DNA of 64,000 nt. Source: Aequorivita sp. (GTDB lineage Bacteria > Bacteroidota > Bacteroidia > Flavobacteriales > Flavobacteriaceae). How positions within the stretch are numbered: the stretch's first letter is position 1; the number at the start of each line of letters is the position of its first letter. Positions 34,285 to 43,420 of this stretch are shown here, piece by piece. The stretch is taken from contig JAGXGE010000004.1 of NCBI GenBank assembly GCA_024637015.1, positions 310,001-374,000 on the forward strand, read 5' to 3'. The position numbers and the translations under genes are program-made. Below the pieces are notes generated by a model. It ran no database searches. It worked only from the letters and a program-made list of their open reading frames with translations, and was not told the origin of the DNA.

Positions 34285-34710
34285 ATGTCATTTACAGATT
34301 TATTCGAAAGTGGGGAGCAATCCCGAAATTTAGGGCATTTTGCATCTATTGCAAATATTGCTTCGGTTCATGGTGAAATAGGAGCAGAAGAGGAAAAAAT
34401 GTTGAAACTCTTTGCTCATAAACTTGACATTCACGAGTCTGTCTATGCAGAAGTGCTTAAAAATCCGGGCAAGTATCCCATCAACCCGCCCAATGATGCC
34501 GAAACACGTTTAGAACGTATCCATGACCTTTTTGAAATGATTTTTGCCAATCACGAAATTGACGATCACGAACGTTTTTTGATTGAAAAATATGCAATAG
34601 GTTTAGGCTATAACGTTGAAACTGCCCAACATTTAATAAAACGTTCCATTGAAATATACAGTGGTGGACTCGATTTGGAAGATTATAGATATCTTTTAAA
34701 TAGAAAGTAG
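34285..34710 (+). CDS. TerB-like protein
   Basis: A 141-residue, all-helical soluble protein resembling the TerB (tellurite resistance-like) fold: ASIANIASVHGEIGAEEEKMLKLF is followed by a second acidic helix pair, IFANHEIDDHERFLIEKYAIGLG. TerB folds bind metal or act as membrane-associated scaffolds, but no ter cluster is nearby. The ATG at 34285 is chosen because a TTG start at 34264 would lie inside the -7 box. Confidence 0.7.
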   Translation: MSFTDLFESGEQSRNLGHFASIANIASVHGEIGAEEEKMLKLFAHKLDIHESVYAEVLKNPGKYPINPPNDAETRLERIHDLFEMIFANHEIDDHERFLIEKYAIGLGYNVETAQHLIKRSIEIYSGGLDLEDYRYLLNRK

Positions 34711-34755
34711 AAACAGGATACAAGAACCAAGAATAAATACTTTTAAGATATTTTA

Positions 34756-34790
34756 AAAACCTGAAGTTTGCTGCTTCGGGTTTTTTATTT
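34756..34790. terminator. Bidirectional terminator between terB-like gene and fbp
   Basis: AAAACCTGAAG (34756-34766) pairs with CTTCGGGTTTT (34774-34784) with one G-T wobble. T's follow on the plus strand and T-rich sequence on the minus strand, and the fbp stop lies inside it. Confidence 0.8.
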
Positions 34791-35792
34791 GGTGTTGGCC
34801 ATAAATTCCTCTGCTTTTTCAACCATTTTGGTGTTTCCGCAGAAAAAAGGAACTCTTTGATGCAAAGTAGTAGGCTGAATTTCCAAAATTCTTTGAAAGC
34901 CATTACTGGCCTTTCCTCCTGCCTGTTCCGCAATCATCGCCATTGGGTTGCATTCGTATAAGAGTCTTAGTTTTCCTTTTGGATCTTTTGAAGTATTTGG
35001 ATAGATGTAAATTCCTCCTTTTATCATATTTCTGTGAAAGTCTGAAACCAAGGAACCAATATAACGAGAAGTGTACGGGCGATCCTCTTCTTCTTTTTGG
35101 CAGTATTTTATATAGTCTTTCACTCCTTGTGGAAAGTGAACATAATTCCCTTCGTTTACTGAATATATGTTTCCGTTTTCAGGAAATTTCATATTTGGGT
35201 GTGAAAGATAATAGGTTCCAATAGCTGGATTCAGTGTAAAACCATTAACACCGTAACCAGTTGTATAAACAATCATTGTTGAAGTGCCATAAACAATATA
35301 TCCGGCTGCGACTTGATTGATACCTGGCTGAAGAAAATCGTCAATAGTTACAGGTGTTCCTGAAGGAGTAATTCTTCTAAAAATAGAAAAAATGGTACCC
35401 ACCGAAACATTTACATCTATGTTTGAAGAACCATCTAACGGATCCATCAATACTACATATTTATTGTCGTTTTTTTCGTTTCGGCCTTTGATTGTGATAA
35501 AATCGTCTTCCTCTTCGCTGGCAATTCCGCAGACAATTTCACGGTTTGTCAAAGTATTTATAAAAACTTCATTCGCAAAAACATCAAGTTTTTGCTGATC
35601 TTCGCCCTGAACATTCATATCACCTGCAGCGCCCAAAATATCAACCAATCCAGCTTTGTTCACTTTATGGTTTACTACTTTTGCCGCTAAACGGATTGAA
35701 TTTATAAGCCGGGACAATTCTCCGGAAGAGTATTTGAATTCGGTTTGGTTTTCAATTATAAACTCGCCGAGAGATTGATTTATTTTTGCCAT
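34785..35792 (-). CDS. fbp: Fructose-1,6-bisphosphatase class I
   Basis: A 335-residue gluconeogenic enzyme that hydrolyses fructose 1,6-bisphosphate to fructose 6-phosphate. The metal-binding motif is [22 protein letters not shown], and the sugar-phosphate region includes [28 protein letters not shown]. Length is normal. The ATG at 35792 ([12 protein letters not shown]) is used; the reading frame stays open further upstream to 36017, but that part crosses the divergent GNAT gene and has no family similarity. A symmetrical promoter-like element lies between this gene and the GNAT gene. Confidence 0.96.
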   Translation of the reverse strand: MAKINQSLGEFIIENQTEFKYSSGELSRLINSIRLAAKVVNHKVNKAGLVDILGAAGDMNVQGEDQQKLDVFANEVFINTLTNREIVCGIASEEEDDFITIKGRNEKNDNKYVVLMDPLDGSSNIDVNVSVGTIFSIFRRITPSGTPVTIDDFLQPGINQVAAGYIVYGTSTMIVYTTGYGVNGFTLNPAIGTYYLSHPNMKFPENGNIYSVNEGNYVHFPQGVKDYIKYCQKEEEDRPYTSRYIGSLVSDFHRNMIKGGIYIYPNTSKDPKGKLRLLYECNPMAMIAEQAGGKASNGFQRILEIQPTTLHQRVPFFCGNTKMVEKAEEFMANTK

Positions 35793-35820
35793 TGGATTGA
35801 AGGGATTCCTGAATTTCACG

Positions 35821-35858
35821 CAAATATCGGGATTTTTAAGAAATTGAACCGATATTTG
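35821..35858. promoter_or_regulatory. Inverted repeat / divergent promoter element of fbp and GNAT genes
   Basis: CAAATATCGG (35821-35830) and CCGATATTTG (35849-35858) are perfect inverted copies with an 18-nt spacer. Each outward half, GATATTTG, is one base from the TAnnTTTG -7 box, so this may be a pair of mirror-image promoters. Confidence 0.5.
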
Positions 35859-35916
35859 TTGGGGTAAAAAGAAATTGAAATCTAAATCGAAACCGAAACT
35901 CAACAAAAAAACGAAG

Positions 35917-36387
35917 ATGAAAGTTAGAGAAGCTATAAAAGACGACATGCCGCAAGTTTTGGAACTTATAAAAGAGCTTGCAATTTTTGAGAAAGAACCC
36001 AATGCGGTTGAAGTCACTGTGCAAGATTTGGAACGTGAAGGTTTTGGAGAAAATCCACTTTTTACGTGCTTTATTGCAGAAGTGGATGAAGAAATTGTAG
36101 GCGCAGCATTGGTTTATTATCGCTTTTCAACCTGGAAAGGGCGTACGCTTCATTTGGAAGATTTAATCGTAAAAGAGGCCAAACGCGGTAACGGAATTGG
36201 CGAAGCACTCTATAAGCAAGTTATGAAATTCGCTTTCGATCGTGGCTTGAAGCGCGTGGCTTGGGACGTATTGGACTGGAATACTGGTGCAATACGCTTT
36301 TATGAACGCAGTGGTGCCAATGTTTTAAAAACTTGGCGGGTGGTGCACATGGATGAAAAAGGACTGAAAAATTATATCAATTCTTAA
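35917..36387 (+). CDS. GNAT acetyltransferase, diamine acetyltransferase-like
   Basis: A 156-residue GNAT enzyme using acetyl-CoA. The acetyl-CoA loop appears as [12 protein letters not shown], with HLEDLIV before it and [19 protein letters not shown] after. This arrangement is like spermidine/spermine or thialysine acetyltransferases, but the substrate cannot be set from sequence. The ATG at 35917 ([11 protein letters not shown]) is the natural family start; a longer form from 35875 adds a Lys-rich leader. It is 13 nt before the aspartate kinase gene and likely in one operon with it. Confidence 0.85.
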   Translation: MKVREAIKDDMPQVLELIKELAIFEKEPNAVEVTVQDLEREGFGENPLFTCFIAEVDEEIVGAALVYYRFSTWKGRTLHLEDLIVKEAKRGNGIGEALYKQVMKFAFDRGLKRVAWDVLDWNTGAIRFYERSGANVLKTWRVVHMDEKGLKNYINS

Positions 36388-36400
36388 AAATTAAACCTGA

Positions 36401-37660
36401 ATGAAAATCTTCAAATTCGGAGGGGCCTCGATAAAAGATGCGGCCGGAGTAAAAAATGTTGCTGAAGTACTGAAAATTACCGAAGAGAAAAACTTGGTAA
36501 TAGTGGTTTCGGCAATGGGAAAAACTACCAATTTACTTGAAAAAGTGATTGCTGAATATCTAAATGACGACCGAGCTAAATGCAAGCAATTTGTTTCTGA
36601 ATTTAAAGAATATCACCTCGAAATTTTAAAAGGCCTATTTGAAAACACAAATCATCCAGTTTATCAAAACGTTTCAGCATTGTTTTTAAAAATGGCTTCT
36701 TTCTTAGATGGCAACAAGTCTAAAAACCACGCATTTGTTTATGATCAAGTGGTAAGTTATGGCGAAATGGTTTCCAGTACAATAGTTTCAACATATTTTT
36801 CAGAAATTGGTCTAAAGAATGAATTTTTGGACGTTCGCAAATGTATCAAAACCGATGCTAACTATCGCGATGCAAACGTTGATTGGGAAGCGACTCAGAA
36901 GAAAATTCAGAAAAAAGTAAATACAAACGGCATCACAATTACTCAAGGATTTTTAGGTTCAGAAACCACAAATAATTTCACCACAACTCTCGGGCGTGAG
37001 GGAAGTGATTACACGGCAGCTATTTTCGCCTATTGTTTGAATGCCGAAAATGTAACCATTTGGAAAGACGTTCCCGGCGTACTTAATGCAGATCCTCGTT
37101 ACTTTACTCAAACTATGTTGCTGAACCATATAAGTTACCGCGAGGCAATAGAGCTTGCTTTTTATGGTGCTTCGGTGATTCACCCAAAAACATTGCAACC
37201 GCTGCAGCGAAAGGAAATTCCGCTTTATGTGAAATCATTTTTAAACCCAACAGCACCTGGAACCTGTGTTGGTAAAGGCGTTACGCTGGATCCACAGACT
37301 TCGTGTTTTATTTTGAAAAAGGGTTTGGTGCTCATCTCACTTTCATCTTTAGACTTCTCTTTTATGATGGAAGACAATATTGGCGACGTTTTCAAATGGC
37401 TCCACAAACACAAAATGAAAGTTGAAATGATTCAAAACTCCGCCATCAGCTTTTCGGTTTGTGTTAATGACAAATTCAACAATTTGGAAGCTTTGCTAGC
37501 AAAGCTTCGCGAAAAATTCAGTGTAAAATGGAACGAAAATGTAACGCTCTACACCATTCGTCATTTTAACGCTACTGAAGTAAAGGCACTTGCAGAAAAT
37601 AAAAACGTGCTTTTAAAACAGGAAAGCAAGGAAACGGTACAGTTGGTAATTAAGGAATAG
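36401..37660 (+). CDS. Aspartate kinase (monofunctional)
   Basis: A 419-residue enzyme making aspartyl phosphate, the first step to lysine, threonine and methionine. The kinase motif KFGGASIKDA is at residues 4-13, and the amino-acid kinase core has GREGSDYTAAIFA and GVLNADPRYF. The C-terminal 110 residues resemble ACT domains used for feedback control (LVLISLSSLDFSFMMEDNI). No homoserine dehydrogenase domain is attached. The gene follows the GNAT gene closely, while the acyltransferase gene downstream has its own -7 box. Confidence 0.9.
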   Translation: MKIFKFGGASIKDAAGVKNVAEVLKITEEKNLVIVVSAMGKTTNLLEKVIAEYLNDDRAKCKQFVSEFKEYHLEILKGLFENTNHPVYQNVSALFLKMASFLDGNKSKNHAFVYDQVVSYGEMVSSTIVSTYFSEIGLKNEFLDVRKCIKTDANYRDANVDWEATQKKIQKKVNTNGITITQGFLGSETTNNFTTTLGREGSDYTAAIFAYCLNAENVTIWKDVPGVLNADPRYFTQTMLLNHISYREAIELAFYGASVIHPKTLQPLQRKEIPLYVKSFLNPTAPGTCVGKGVTLDPQTSCFILKKGLVLISLSSLDFSFMMEDNIGDVFKWLHKHKMKVEMIQNSAISFSVCVNDKFNNLEALLAKLREKFSVKWNENVTLYTIRHFNATEVKALAENKNVLLKQESKETVQLVIKE

Positions 37661-37676
37661 TATCGTTTGCTTTCGT

Positions 37677-37684
37677 TATATTTG
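37677..37684 (+). promoter_or_regulatory. -7 promoter box for the OlsF-like gene
   Basis: TATATTTG matches TAnnTTTG and ends 26 nt before the ATG. No standard -33 box is seen. Confidence 0.4.
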
Positions 37685-37710
37685 TTGGATACAACCAACC
37701 AAAATATTTC

Positions 37711-39555
37711 ATGGGATTAGTCAATGCAAAGGAAGTTGCAAAAACAATAAACGTCGATAAATTCGGCTTTTTGGGCACCTTTATGGGTTGGTCTTTGATG
37801 AAAATTTTGAATATTACCACCCTCAACAAAATATACAATAAAAACAAACATCTTCACGATTTAGAATTCATAAATGCACTAATTGAAGATTTTGAGATAA
37901 AATTTGAAATACCCGAAGAAGATTTACGCCGAATCCCTAAAACAGGTGCTTTTATAACAATTTCGAACCATCCGCTCGGTGGAATTGATGGGATACTTCT
38001 TCTAAAATTATTGTTGGAGCATCGCCCAGATTTCAAAATTATCGGCAATTTCCTTTTGCACCGAATTGAACCCCTGAAACCTTACGTGATGCCCGTAAAT
38101 CCTTTTGAGGACAGAAAAGATGTAAAATCCAGCATAGCAGGTTTTAAATCTGCACTGAAACATTTACAGGAAGGCCATCCTTTAGGAATTTTTCCTGCAG
38201 GGGAAGTTTCAACTTATAGGGACGGCAAATTATTGGTCGACAAGCCTTGGGAAGAGGCCGCAATGAAATTGGTAAAAAAGGCCGAAGTGCCCGTGGTGCC
38301 AATATATTTCCACGCAAAAAATAGCAAACTTTTCTATCGATTGGCAAAAATGAGCGATACGCTACGCACCGCAAAATTGCCTTCAGAATTACTTACACAA
38401 AAAGAGCGATTGATAAAAGTTCGTATTGGGAATCCAATTTCTGTTGAAGACCAAAAAGAACACGAGTCATTAGCTATTTTTACAGAGTTTCTTCGGAAGA
38501 AAACCTATATGCTTTCCAATGCTTTTCAGAAGAAAAAATTGTTGGATAATATTCCAAAAACACTAAAATTTCCAAAACCACCTAAGAAAATAGCTGGTCC
38601 AATTCCGCTGAAGGCGATGGAGGCAGAAATTGAAAAGCTCCGCGAAAATGACAAGCGGTTGCTTGTTAGCAAAAATTATGAAGTGTTTTTGGCCGAGGCA
38701 AATTTGATTCCATACATTCTTCAAGAAATTGGTCGATTACGGGAAATTACCTTCCGCGAAGTAGGTGAAGGCACCAACAATAGCACAGATCTCGACAAAT
38801 TTGATAGTTATTACCACCATATGTTCCTTTGGGATAATGATGCGAAAAAAATGGCTGGAGCCTATAGAATGGGGCTTGGTTCAGAGATTTTTTCGCGTTT
38901 TGGGATTGATGGCTTTTACTTGCAGGATCTTTTCCGTTTTGAACCCGAATTATACGAGATGATGAGCAAATCCATCGAGATGGGCCGTGCATTTGTCATT
39001 AAGGAATATCAGCTTCGCCCGATGCCGCTATTCTTGCTTTGGAAAGGAATTGTGCACACAACACTTCGCTATCCCGAACACAGATATTTAATTGGTGGCG
39101 TAAGCATCAGTAATAAATTTTCGGAGTTCTCTAAAAGTTTGATGATTGAGTTTATGAAATCAAACTATTATGATCCTTATGTGGCTCAATACATCAATCC
39201 AAAGAAAGAATACAAAGTGAAGTTGAAAGACGCCGATAAAGATTTCATTTTCGATGAAAGCGAGGCCGACCTCAATAAATTTGACAAAATAATTGATGAG
39301 GTGGAACCGGGAAGTCTTCGTTTGCCCGTCCTGATTAAAAAATACATCAAGCAAAACGCGAAAGTTGTTGCGTTTAATGTTGATCCGCTTTTTAACAATG
39401 CGGTGGATGGTTTGATGTACATTCGTATCGCAGATTTACCGGAAAGCACTGTAAAACCTGTTATGGAGGAATTTCAAGCGGAACTAGAGAAAAAGTATTC
39501 CGACAAGAATGGTGAAAATGCCGATACCGAAACTCCTAAAGAAGATTTAAGTTAA
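37711..39555 (+). CDS. olsF: Bifunctional acyltransferase, OlsF-like ornithine/amino lipid synthase
   Basis: A 614-residue fusion. Residues about 60-270 are a PlsC-like O-acyltransferase (ISNHPLGGIDG, then FPAGEVSTYRDG). The catalytic His and Asp are spaced HX5D rather than the usual HX4D. Residues about 330-520 form a GNAT-type N-acyltransferase like OlsB (EVGEGTNNSTDLDKFD, FYLQDLFRF, SIEMGRAFV). OlsF proteins of Bacteroidota and some Proteobacteria make ornithine lipid in two steps with these two domains, and related enzymes make glycine lipids, so the amino-acid substrate is uncertain. It acts at the inner face of the membrane. Confidence 0.8.
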   Translation: MGLVNAKEVAKTINVDKFGFLGTFMGWSLMKILNITTLNKIYNKNKHLHDLEFINALIEDFEIKFEIPEEDLRRIPKTGAFITISNHPLGGIDGILLLKLLLEHRPDFKIIGNFLLHRIEPLKPYVMPVNPFEDRKDVKSSIAGFKSALKHLQEGHPLGIFPAGEVSTYRDGKLLVDKPWEEAAMKLVKKAEVPVVPIYFHAKNSKLFYRLAKMSDTLRTAKLPSELLTQKERLIKVRIGNPISVEDQKEHESLAIFTEFLRKKTYMLSNAFQKKKLLDNIPKTLKFPKPPKKIAGPIPLKAMEAEIEKLRENDKRLLVSKNYEVFLAEANLIPYILQEIGRLREITFREVGEGTNNSTDLDKFDSYYHHMFLWDNDAKKMAGAYRMGLGSEIFSRFGIDGFYLQDLFRFEPELYEMMSKSIEMGRAFVIKEYQLRPMPLFLLWKGIVHTTLRYPEHRYLIGGVSISNKFSEFSKSLMIEFMKSNYYDPYVAQYINPKKEYKVKLKDADKDFIFDESEADLNKFDKIIDEVEPGSLRLPVLIKKYIKQNAKVVAFNVDPLFNNAVDGLMYIRIADLPESTVKPVMEEFQAELEKKYSDKNGENADTETPKEDLS

Positions 39556-39580
39556 TTCATTAAAAAAATCCTTTTCTATT

Positions 39581-40333
39581 ATGGCTGCAACTACCATTGA
39601 TGAAGTCATTGACCAATTGGACCAAATTATTGATGTAGAATGTGCCAACAATTCCTGTATGGCATATTTCCCTATTCTTTACCGAAAAGTCACCGTCCGC
39701 ATAAAAGAAGGAATTCTTAATAATGAATTTGAAAACAACCAACGCATGGAAAAGTTGGACGTACTTTTCGCTAATAGATATATTGACGCTTATGAATGCT
39801 TGGGCAATAATAACCCTTTAACAAAAAGCTGGAAAAATGCGTTTGAAGCTGCGAAAAATGGAAAGCTACTGGTTATGCAACATATACTTCTGGGCATTAA
39901 CGCGCATATAAATTTAGATTTGGGAATTGCCGTTGCAGAAACAGTTGGAGAAAATGGTAATATGATGGATTTTGAAAACGATTTCAATAAAATCAATGCT
40001 ATTTTGGGTTCAATGATTGCAAATGTAGAGGCCAAAATTATTTCTGTTTCGCCTTTGTTTGGTTTGTTGGACAAATTCGGGAAAGGCCGCGAAGATAAGT
40101 TAGTCAGTTTCAGCATAAACATTGCAAGGGACGGAGCTTGGCTTTTTGCAAACCAATATCATATTTCTCCAAATAAAGCAGCTGAGTTGAATAGCCGTGA
40201 TACAATTATTGCAACACTTGCGGAAAAATTGATAACCCAAAAAAGCTGGGTGCTGAAATATTTGGTGAAAACAATTTATTTCTTTGAAAAGAAAGATGTG
40301 TCGCAAATAATAGTTGTACTTAAAAATGATTGA
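39581..40333 (+). CDS. DUF5995-family protein
   Basis: A 250-residue soluble, mostly helical protein. Recognisable family features are the opening TTIDEVIDQLDQII, FPILYRKVTVRIKEGI, MQHILLGINAHINLDLG with conserved histidines, and VSFSINIARDGAWLFA near the end. The conserved His/Asp residues suggest a metal-binding site, but no function is known to me. It starts 25 nt after the OlsF-like gene, so it may be co-transcribed and connected to lipid metabolism. Confidence 0.75.
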   Translation: MAATTIDEVIDQLDQIIDVECANNSCMAYFPILYRKVTVRIKEGILNNEFENNQRMEKLDVLFANRYIDAYECLGNNNPLTKSWKNAFEAAKNGKLLVMQHILLGINAHINLDLGIAVAETVGENGNMMDFENDFNKINAILGSMIANVEAKIISVSPLFGLLDKFGKGREDKLVSFSINIARDGAWLFANQYHISPNKAAELNSRDTIIATLAEKLITQKSWVLKYLVKTIYFFEKKDVSQIIVVLKND

Positions 40334-40334
40334 T

Positions 40335-40718
40335 CTATATAAAAATTAAAGATCCGCCGTGTGTGGCAAAAATTACGAAGGCACCGATAAATAATAACAA
40401 ATCGTAATGCCAGCCATATCCTTTATCCTCATAAAAACCCGTTTTCCAAACAAAGATTTTTTTATACATAGCTCCAAACATGGCGCCCATAATGAGCAGC
40501 GCCCCAATTTGTGTAAAAACTCCAAAGGCAATTGAAACAGCGCCAACTATTTCGGCAAGTCCCAAAATAGTAGTTGTTGTTGGCGACATGCCGATGCTTT
40601 CGCCACGCTCTTTTGGTTTCTGCACGTGGCTTTTACCACTTGATAAAAATACGATTGCAATAATTATTCTGAGCAACAAAAGGGCAAAACCAGCAAGAAA
40701 AGCTGTGTCAAAAATCAT
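40335..40718 (-). CDS. DoxX-family membrane protein
   Basis: A 127-residue four-helix membrane protein of the DoxX type (LLLLRIIIAIVFLSSGKSHV, ILGLAEIVGAVSIAFGVFTQIGALLIMGAMFGAMY, HYDLLLFIGAFVIFATHGG). DoxX proteins are linked to redox or thiosulfate metabolism in some organisms; here the role is unknown. The ATG at 40718 is used because the longer frame from 40769 runs through the terminator hairpin of the next gene. Confidence 0.82.
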   Translation of the reverse strand: MIFDTAFLAGFALLLLRIIIAIVFLSSGKSHVQKPKERGESIGMSPTTTTILGLAEIVGAVSIAFGVFTQIGALLIMGAMFGAMYKKIFVWKTGFYEDKGYGWHYDLLLFIGAFVIFATHGGSLIFI

Positions 40719-40747
40719 ATTTTTTATTTTAAAGATATTGAAATATA

Positions 40748-40777
40748 AAAAGCCTTTGAAAAAATTCAAAGGCTTTT
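40748..40777 (-). terminator. Terminator after the TM2 gene
   Basis: A perfect 13-bp stem, AAAAGCCTTTGAA (40748-40760) with TTCAAAGGCTTTT (40765-40777), around a 4-nt loop. The T run on the minus strand fits termination of the TM2 gene that ends at 40784. Confidence 0.85.
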
Positions 40778-40783
40778 AAATGT

Positions 40784-41143
40784 TTAGAACCATCCCTTTT
40801 TCCCTACTTGATAGGTTTGGTAAAATTCTTCGTCACTTTTGGTGAGGTAGATTATTCCTTCAATAAAAGGTATTATTCCACCGATACCGCAGGTTACAAT
40901 TGAAATAACTATTTGAATAATTCCTTCCTTTGTATATCCTAAAATAAATTTATGAATACCTAAATATCCTAACACCAATGCTAAAACTCCAGCAAGAATT
41001 TTTTTATTTTCCTGTGTATGGGTAACTTGGTTCCATCCTTCTTTAAACTCATTGGCTGTATGTTTTGCCTGTTGTTCAAAATTGTCCGTGCCTTCATCCA
41101 TTCGCTTTTTTGTGCTGTCGTAGTCTGAGTTTTGTTCTTCCAT
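40784..41143 (-). CDS. TM2-domain membrane protein
   Basis: A 119-residue protein. The first 45 residues are hydrophilic and charged. A TM2 domain follows: KKILAGVLALVLGYLGIHKFILGYTKEGIIQIV, then ITCGIGG-like VTCGIGGIIPFIEGIIYLT. The GxxGxHxFYLG-like core is the family mark. TM2 proteins have two transmembrane helices, and their cellular role is mostly unknown. Confidence 0.85.
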   Translation of the reverse strand: MEEQNSDYDSTKKRMDEGTDNFEQQAKHTANEFKEGWNQVTHTQENKKILAGVLALVLGYLGIHKFILGYTKEGIIQIVISIVTCGIGGIIPFIEGIIYLTKSDEEFYQTYQVGKKGWF

Positions 41144-41188
41144 AGTATTAATTAGTTGAATTTTAGTGGGTAATAAATTTATAAAAAA

Positions 41189-41575
41189 TTATAGAATTGT
41201 TTCGTCTGTAGGTTCCCAAAGTTCAATTTTGTTTCCATCGGGATCAAGTATCCAGCCAAACTTTCCATAATCATAAGTCTCCATTTCGCCAACTATAGTT
41301 ATTCCTTCTTCTTTCAAAAGCTTAAGCAGTTCCTCTAGGTTTTCAACTCGGTAATTGATCATAAAATCTTTTTCACTTGGCGAAAAGTATTTGGTATCAG
41401 CATTAAATGGGCTCCATTGCGTTGAACATTTATTGCCTTTTTCATCCTTCCACCAAAAGGTAGAGCCGTAATTATCGGTGTTCAATCCTAAATGGTTTTT
41501 GTACCACTCCTTTGTTTTGTTGGGGTCTTTTGTTTTGAAGAAAATTCCACCAATACCAGTTACTCTTTTGTTCAT
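41189..41575 (-). CDS. VOC-family (glyoxalase-like) protein
   Basis: A 128-residue protein with the vicinal-oxygen-chelate fold: GIGGIFFKTKDPNKTKEWYKNHLGL at the start and YGKFGWILDPDGNKIELWEP at the end, where the Glu is a usual metal ligand. The substrate is unknown. The ATG at 41575 is used; the frame continues upstream through the dehydrogenase gene. It starts one base after the stop of that gene, so it is translationally coupled to it. Confidence 0.85.
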   Translation of the reverse strand: MNKRVTGIGGIFFKTKDPNKTKEWYKNHLGLNTDNYGSTFWWKDEKGNKCSTQWSPFNADTKYFSPSEKDFMINYRVENLEELLKLLKEEGITIVGEMETYDYGKFGWILDPDGNKIELWEPTDETIL

Positions 41576-41576
41576 T

Positions 41577-42521
41577 TTATGTGTTTTTAAAGCTTTGAAT
41601 GATTTTTTCGGCAATAACCATTGCAAGTTTTTCCTTACTTTCCACAGTCCATCCTGCAATATGTGGACTTAAAATTACATTGTCCATTGCGAAAAGTTCC
41701 TTCAATGAATTTGGTAGGCTGTCTGAATCAAAAAGTGTTTCAAAAGACAGTTTTTCAAATTCCAGAACATCGAGTCCTGAACCTAAAATTTTACCGGATT
41801 TTAAGGCAGAAACCAAATCAACTGTTACCACACTTTTACCGCGAGCTGTATTTATGAGCCAAAACGGTTTTGAAAAGGAATTGATGAATTCTGAATTAAT
41901 CATTTTGTCTGTCAATGGCGTCCAAGGAGTGTTAAGGCTTAAAACATCAACGTTTTGCTGAAGTTCTTTTAAAGAAACTTGCCTTGCATTTTCATCGCCA
42001 ACTTTTTCTTTTATGTCATAACATAGAACTTCACAGTCAAAACCTCTCAGTTTTTTTGCAAAGGCTTTTCCCATATTGCCATACCCGATGATTCCGACTG
42101 TTTTTCCGTCCAGTTCTATACCGCGGTTGGGTTCGCGGTTCCAAAGGCCTCTTTTAACCTCTCTGTCAGCTTTATTTAGGTTATTGAATAGCGAAAGAAG
42201 CATTCCCAAAGCATGTTCGCCAACAGCGTTTCTATTGCCTTCGGGAGCGGCTATCAATTTTATGCCAAGCTTTTCGGCATATTCTGTATCGATGCTTTCC
42301 AAACCGGCGCCAACACGAGCAATAAATTTCAGGTTTTTTGCAGCATCGAGAAATTGTTTGTCAATATTGAAACGACTTCGGATTATAATTCCACCGTAAT
42401 TTGAAATGATTTCCTCAATTTCAGACTTTGAAGATTTATAATTTTCTTCATTTAAAAACCCTGCTTCCTCAAGCATTTTCAATAATAAAGGATGGTTGCT
42501 ATCGAGGTGAAGAATTTTCAT
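41577..42521 (-). CDS. D-2-hydroxyacid dehydrogenase
   Basis: A 314-residue NAD-dependent dehydrogenase of the phosphoglycerate dehydrogenase type. The NAD loop is GIIGYGNMG. The catalytic residues fit Arg in NTARGKSVV, Glu in LDVLEFE and His in LSPHIAGWT. There is no ACT or other regulatory C-terminal domain, so it is a short form. The oxoacid substrate is not clear, and assignment as SerA would need genetic evidence. It is in a run with the cupin and VOC genes. Confidence 0.85.
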   Translation of the reverse strand: MKILHLDSNHPLLLKMLEEAGFLNEENYKSSKSEIEEIISNYGGIIIRSRFNIDKQFLDAAKNLKFIARVGAGLESIDTEYAEKLGIKLIAAPEGNRNAVGEHALGMLLSLFNNLNKADREVKRGLWNREPNRGIELDGKTVGIIGYGNMGKAFAKKLRGFDCEVLCYDIKEKVGDENARQVSLKELQQNVDVLSLNTPWTPLTDKMINSEFINSFSKPFWLINTARGKSVVTVDLVSALKSGKILGSGLDVLEFEKLSFETLFDSDSLPNSLKELFAMDNVILSPHIAGWTVESKEKLAMVIAEKIIQSFKNT

Positions 42522-42524
42522 TTT

Positions 42525-42890
42525 TCAGATTTTGGGATATTCGGAAACGGTCTTTTCCACAGTAACGTTCCCGGTATGTTTGGTAGAAATTTTCTCAAAA
42601 AGAAGTACGTGCACTTCTTCTCCATTTTGAGTTTTTGGACAATGTTCCACATCTTTTGGAACTACAATTATCTCGCCTTCTTTTACAATTTCAAGCTTAT
42701 CGCGAAAATGCATTTCCAAAGTTCCCTTTTGTACAAAAAACAGCTCATCTTCTTCTTCGTGTTTATGCCAAACAAATTCATCTTTCAATTTGGCCAAAAG
42801 CACTTGCATATTGTCCACAACGGCAATTTGGTGCGGATGCCAATGATTTTTAAAAGTCGAAAACTTATCCTTGAGGTTTATGGTCTTCAT
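42525..42890 (-). CDS. Cupin-domain protein
   Basis: A 121-residue single cupin barrel. Motif 1 reads WHKHEEEDELFFVQKGTLEMHF with two His and one Glu as metal ligands. Motif 2 reads VPKDVEHCPKT with the third His. Such small cupins bind a metal and may be isomerases, dioxygenases or sensors. The gene lies 3 nt before the dehydrogenase gene in the same direction. Confidence 0.85.
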   Translation of the reverse strand: MKTINLKDKFSTFKNHWHPHQIAVVDNMQVLLAKLKDEFVWHKHEEEDELFFVQKGTLEMHFRDKLEIVKEGEIIVVPKDVEHCPKTQNGEEVHVLLFEKISTKHTGNVTVEKTVSEYPKI

Positions 42891-42892
42891 AA

Positions 42893-43411
42893 TTATTCAT
42901 GCGGATTGGCTTGTGGATAGGGAATCATTTCCTTTTGTGAAAGATTTGAAATTTTGTAATAATTCTTCTTCCCGCCAAACCAATATTCCACCACGACTTG
43001 GTTATTTTCCAATTCAAAAGGAAATGTTTTTGTAGGCGTATTTTGTGCTTCTTTCATTGGGTCAGCGTCCATAATAACGTCGCGTTGGGCATCATTTTTA
43101 AGATAACCAACGTACTTAGAGGGCTCATTGATATTTCCTTTTGCCTCAAGTATTTGATTTCTGAAATAGATATTTTGAATAATCACATCGGAATTCATTT
43201 CGTTAAACGTAATGTGAACGTTTGTTCCCGAACCACCGTCTTTTACACCTGCAACCCAATTTTGATAGTACGCTTCGGCTATTTTAAATGGTGGATTTTG
43301 AGTCAGCGATTTTTTTTCCTGCACTTCCTGGGTCCCACCACAATTGGAAAAGCTGAACAAAAATAACGGCACTACGAGAAGTATGATTAATAATTTTAGA
43401 TTTTTCATCAT
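42893..43411 (-). CDS. Hypothetical lipoprotein
   Basis: A 172-residue protein with a lipoprotein signal ending FSFSNC. The mature part is rich in beta strands and includes AEAYYQNWVAGVKDGGSGTNVHI and FPFELENNQVVVEYWFGGKKNYYKI. I do not recognise a named family, although similar small lipoproteins are frequent in Flavobacteriaceae. Two adjacent ATG codons (43411 and 43408) are possible starts. It is followed after 2 nt by the cupin gene. Confidence 0.7.
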   Translation of the reverse strand: MMKNLKLLIILLVVPLFLFSFSNCGGTQEVQEKKSLTQNPPFKIAEAYYQNWVAGVKDGGSGTNVHITFNEMNSDVIIQNIYFRNQILEAKGNINEPSKYVGYLKNDAQRDVIMDADPMKEAQNTPTKTFPFELENNQVVVEYWFGGKKNYYKISNLSQKEMIPYPQANPHE

Positions 43412-43420
43412 TCAATAAAA

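Noticed and set aside
34481-34933. 150-codon open frame across the TerB-like and fbp gene ends
   Set aside because: It crosses a bidirectional terminator and two conserved genes and looks random in composition.
35793-36017. 75-residue N-terminal extension of fructose-bisphosphatase
   Set aside because: It runs through the divergent promoter region into the GNAT gene, and the family start fits the ATG at 35792.
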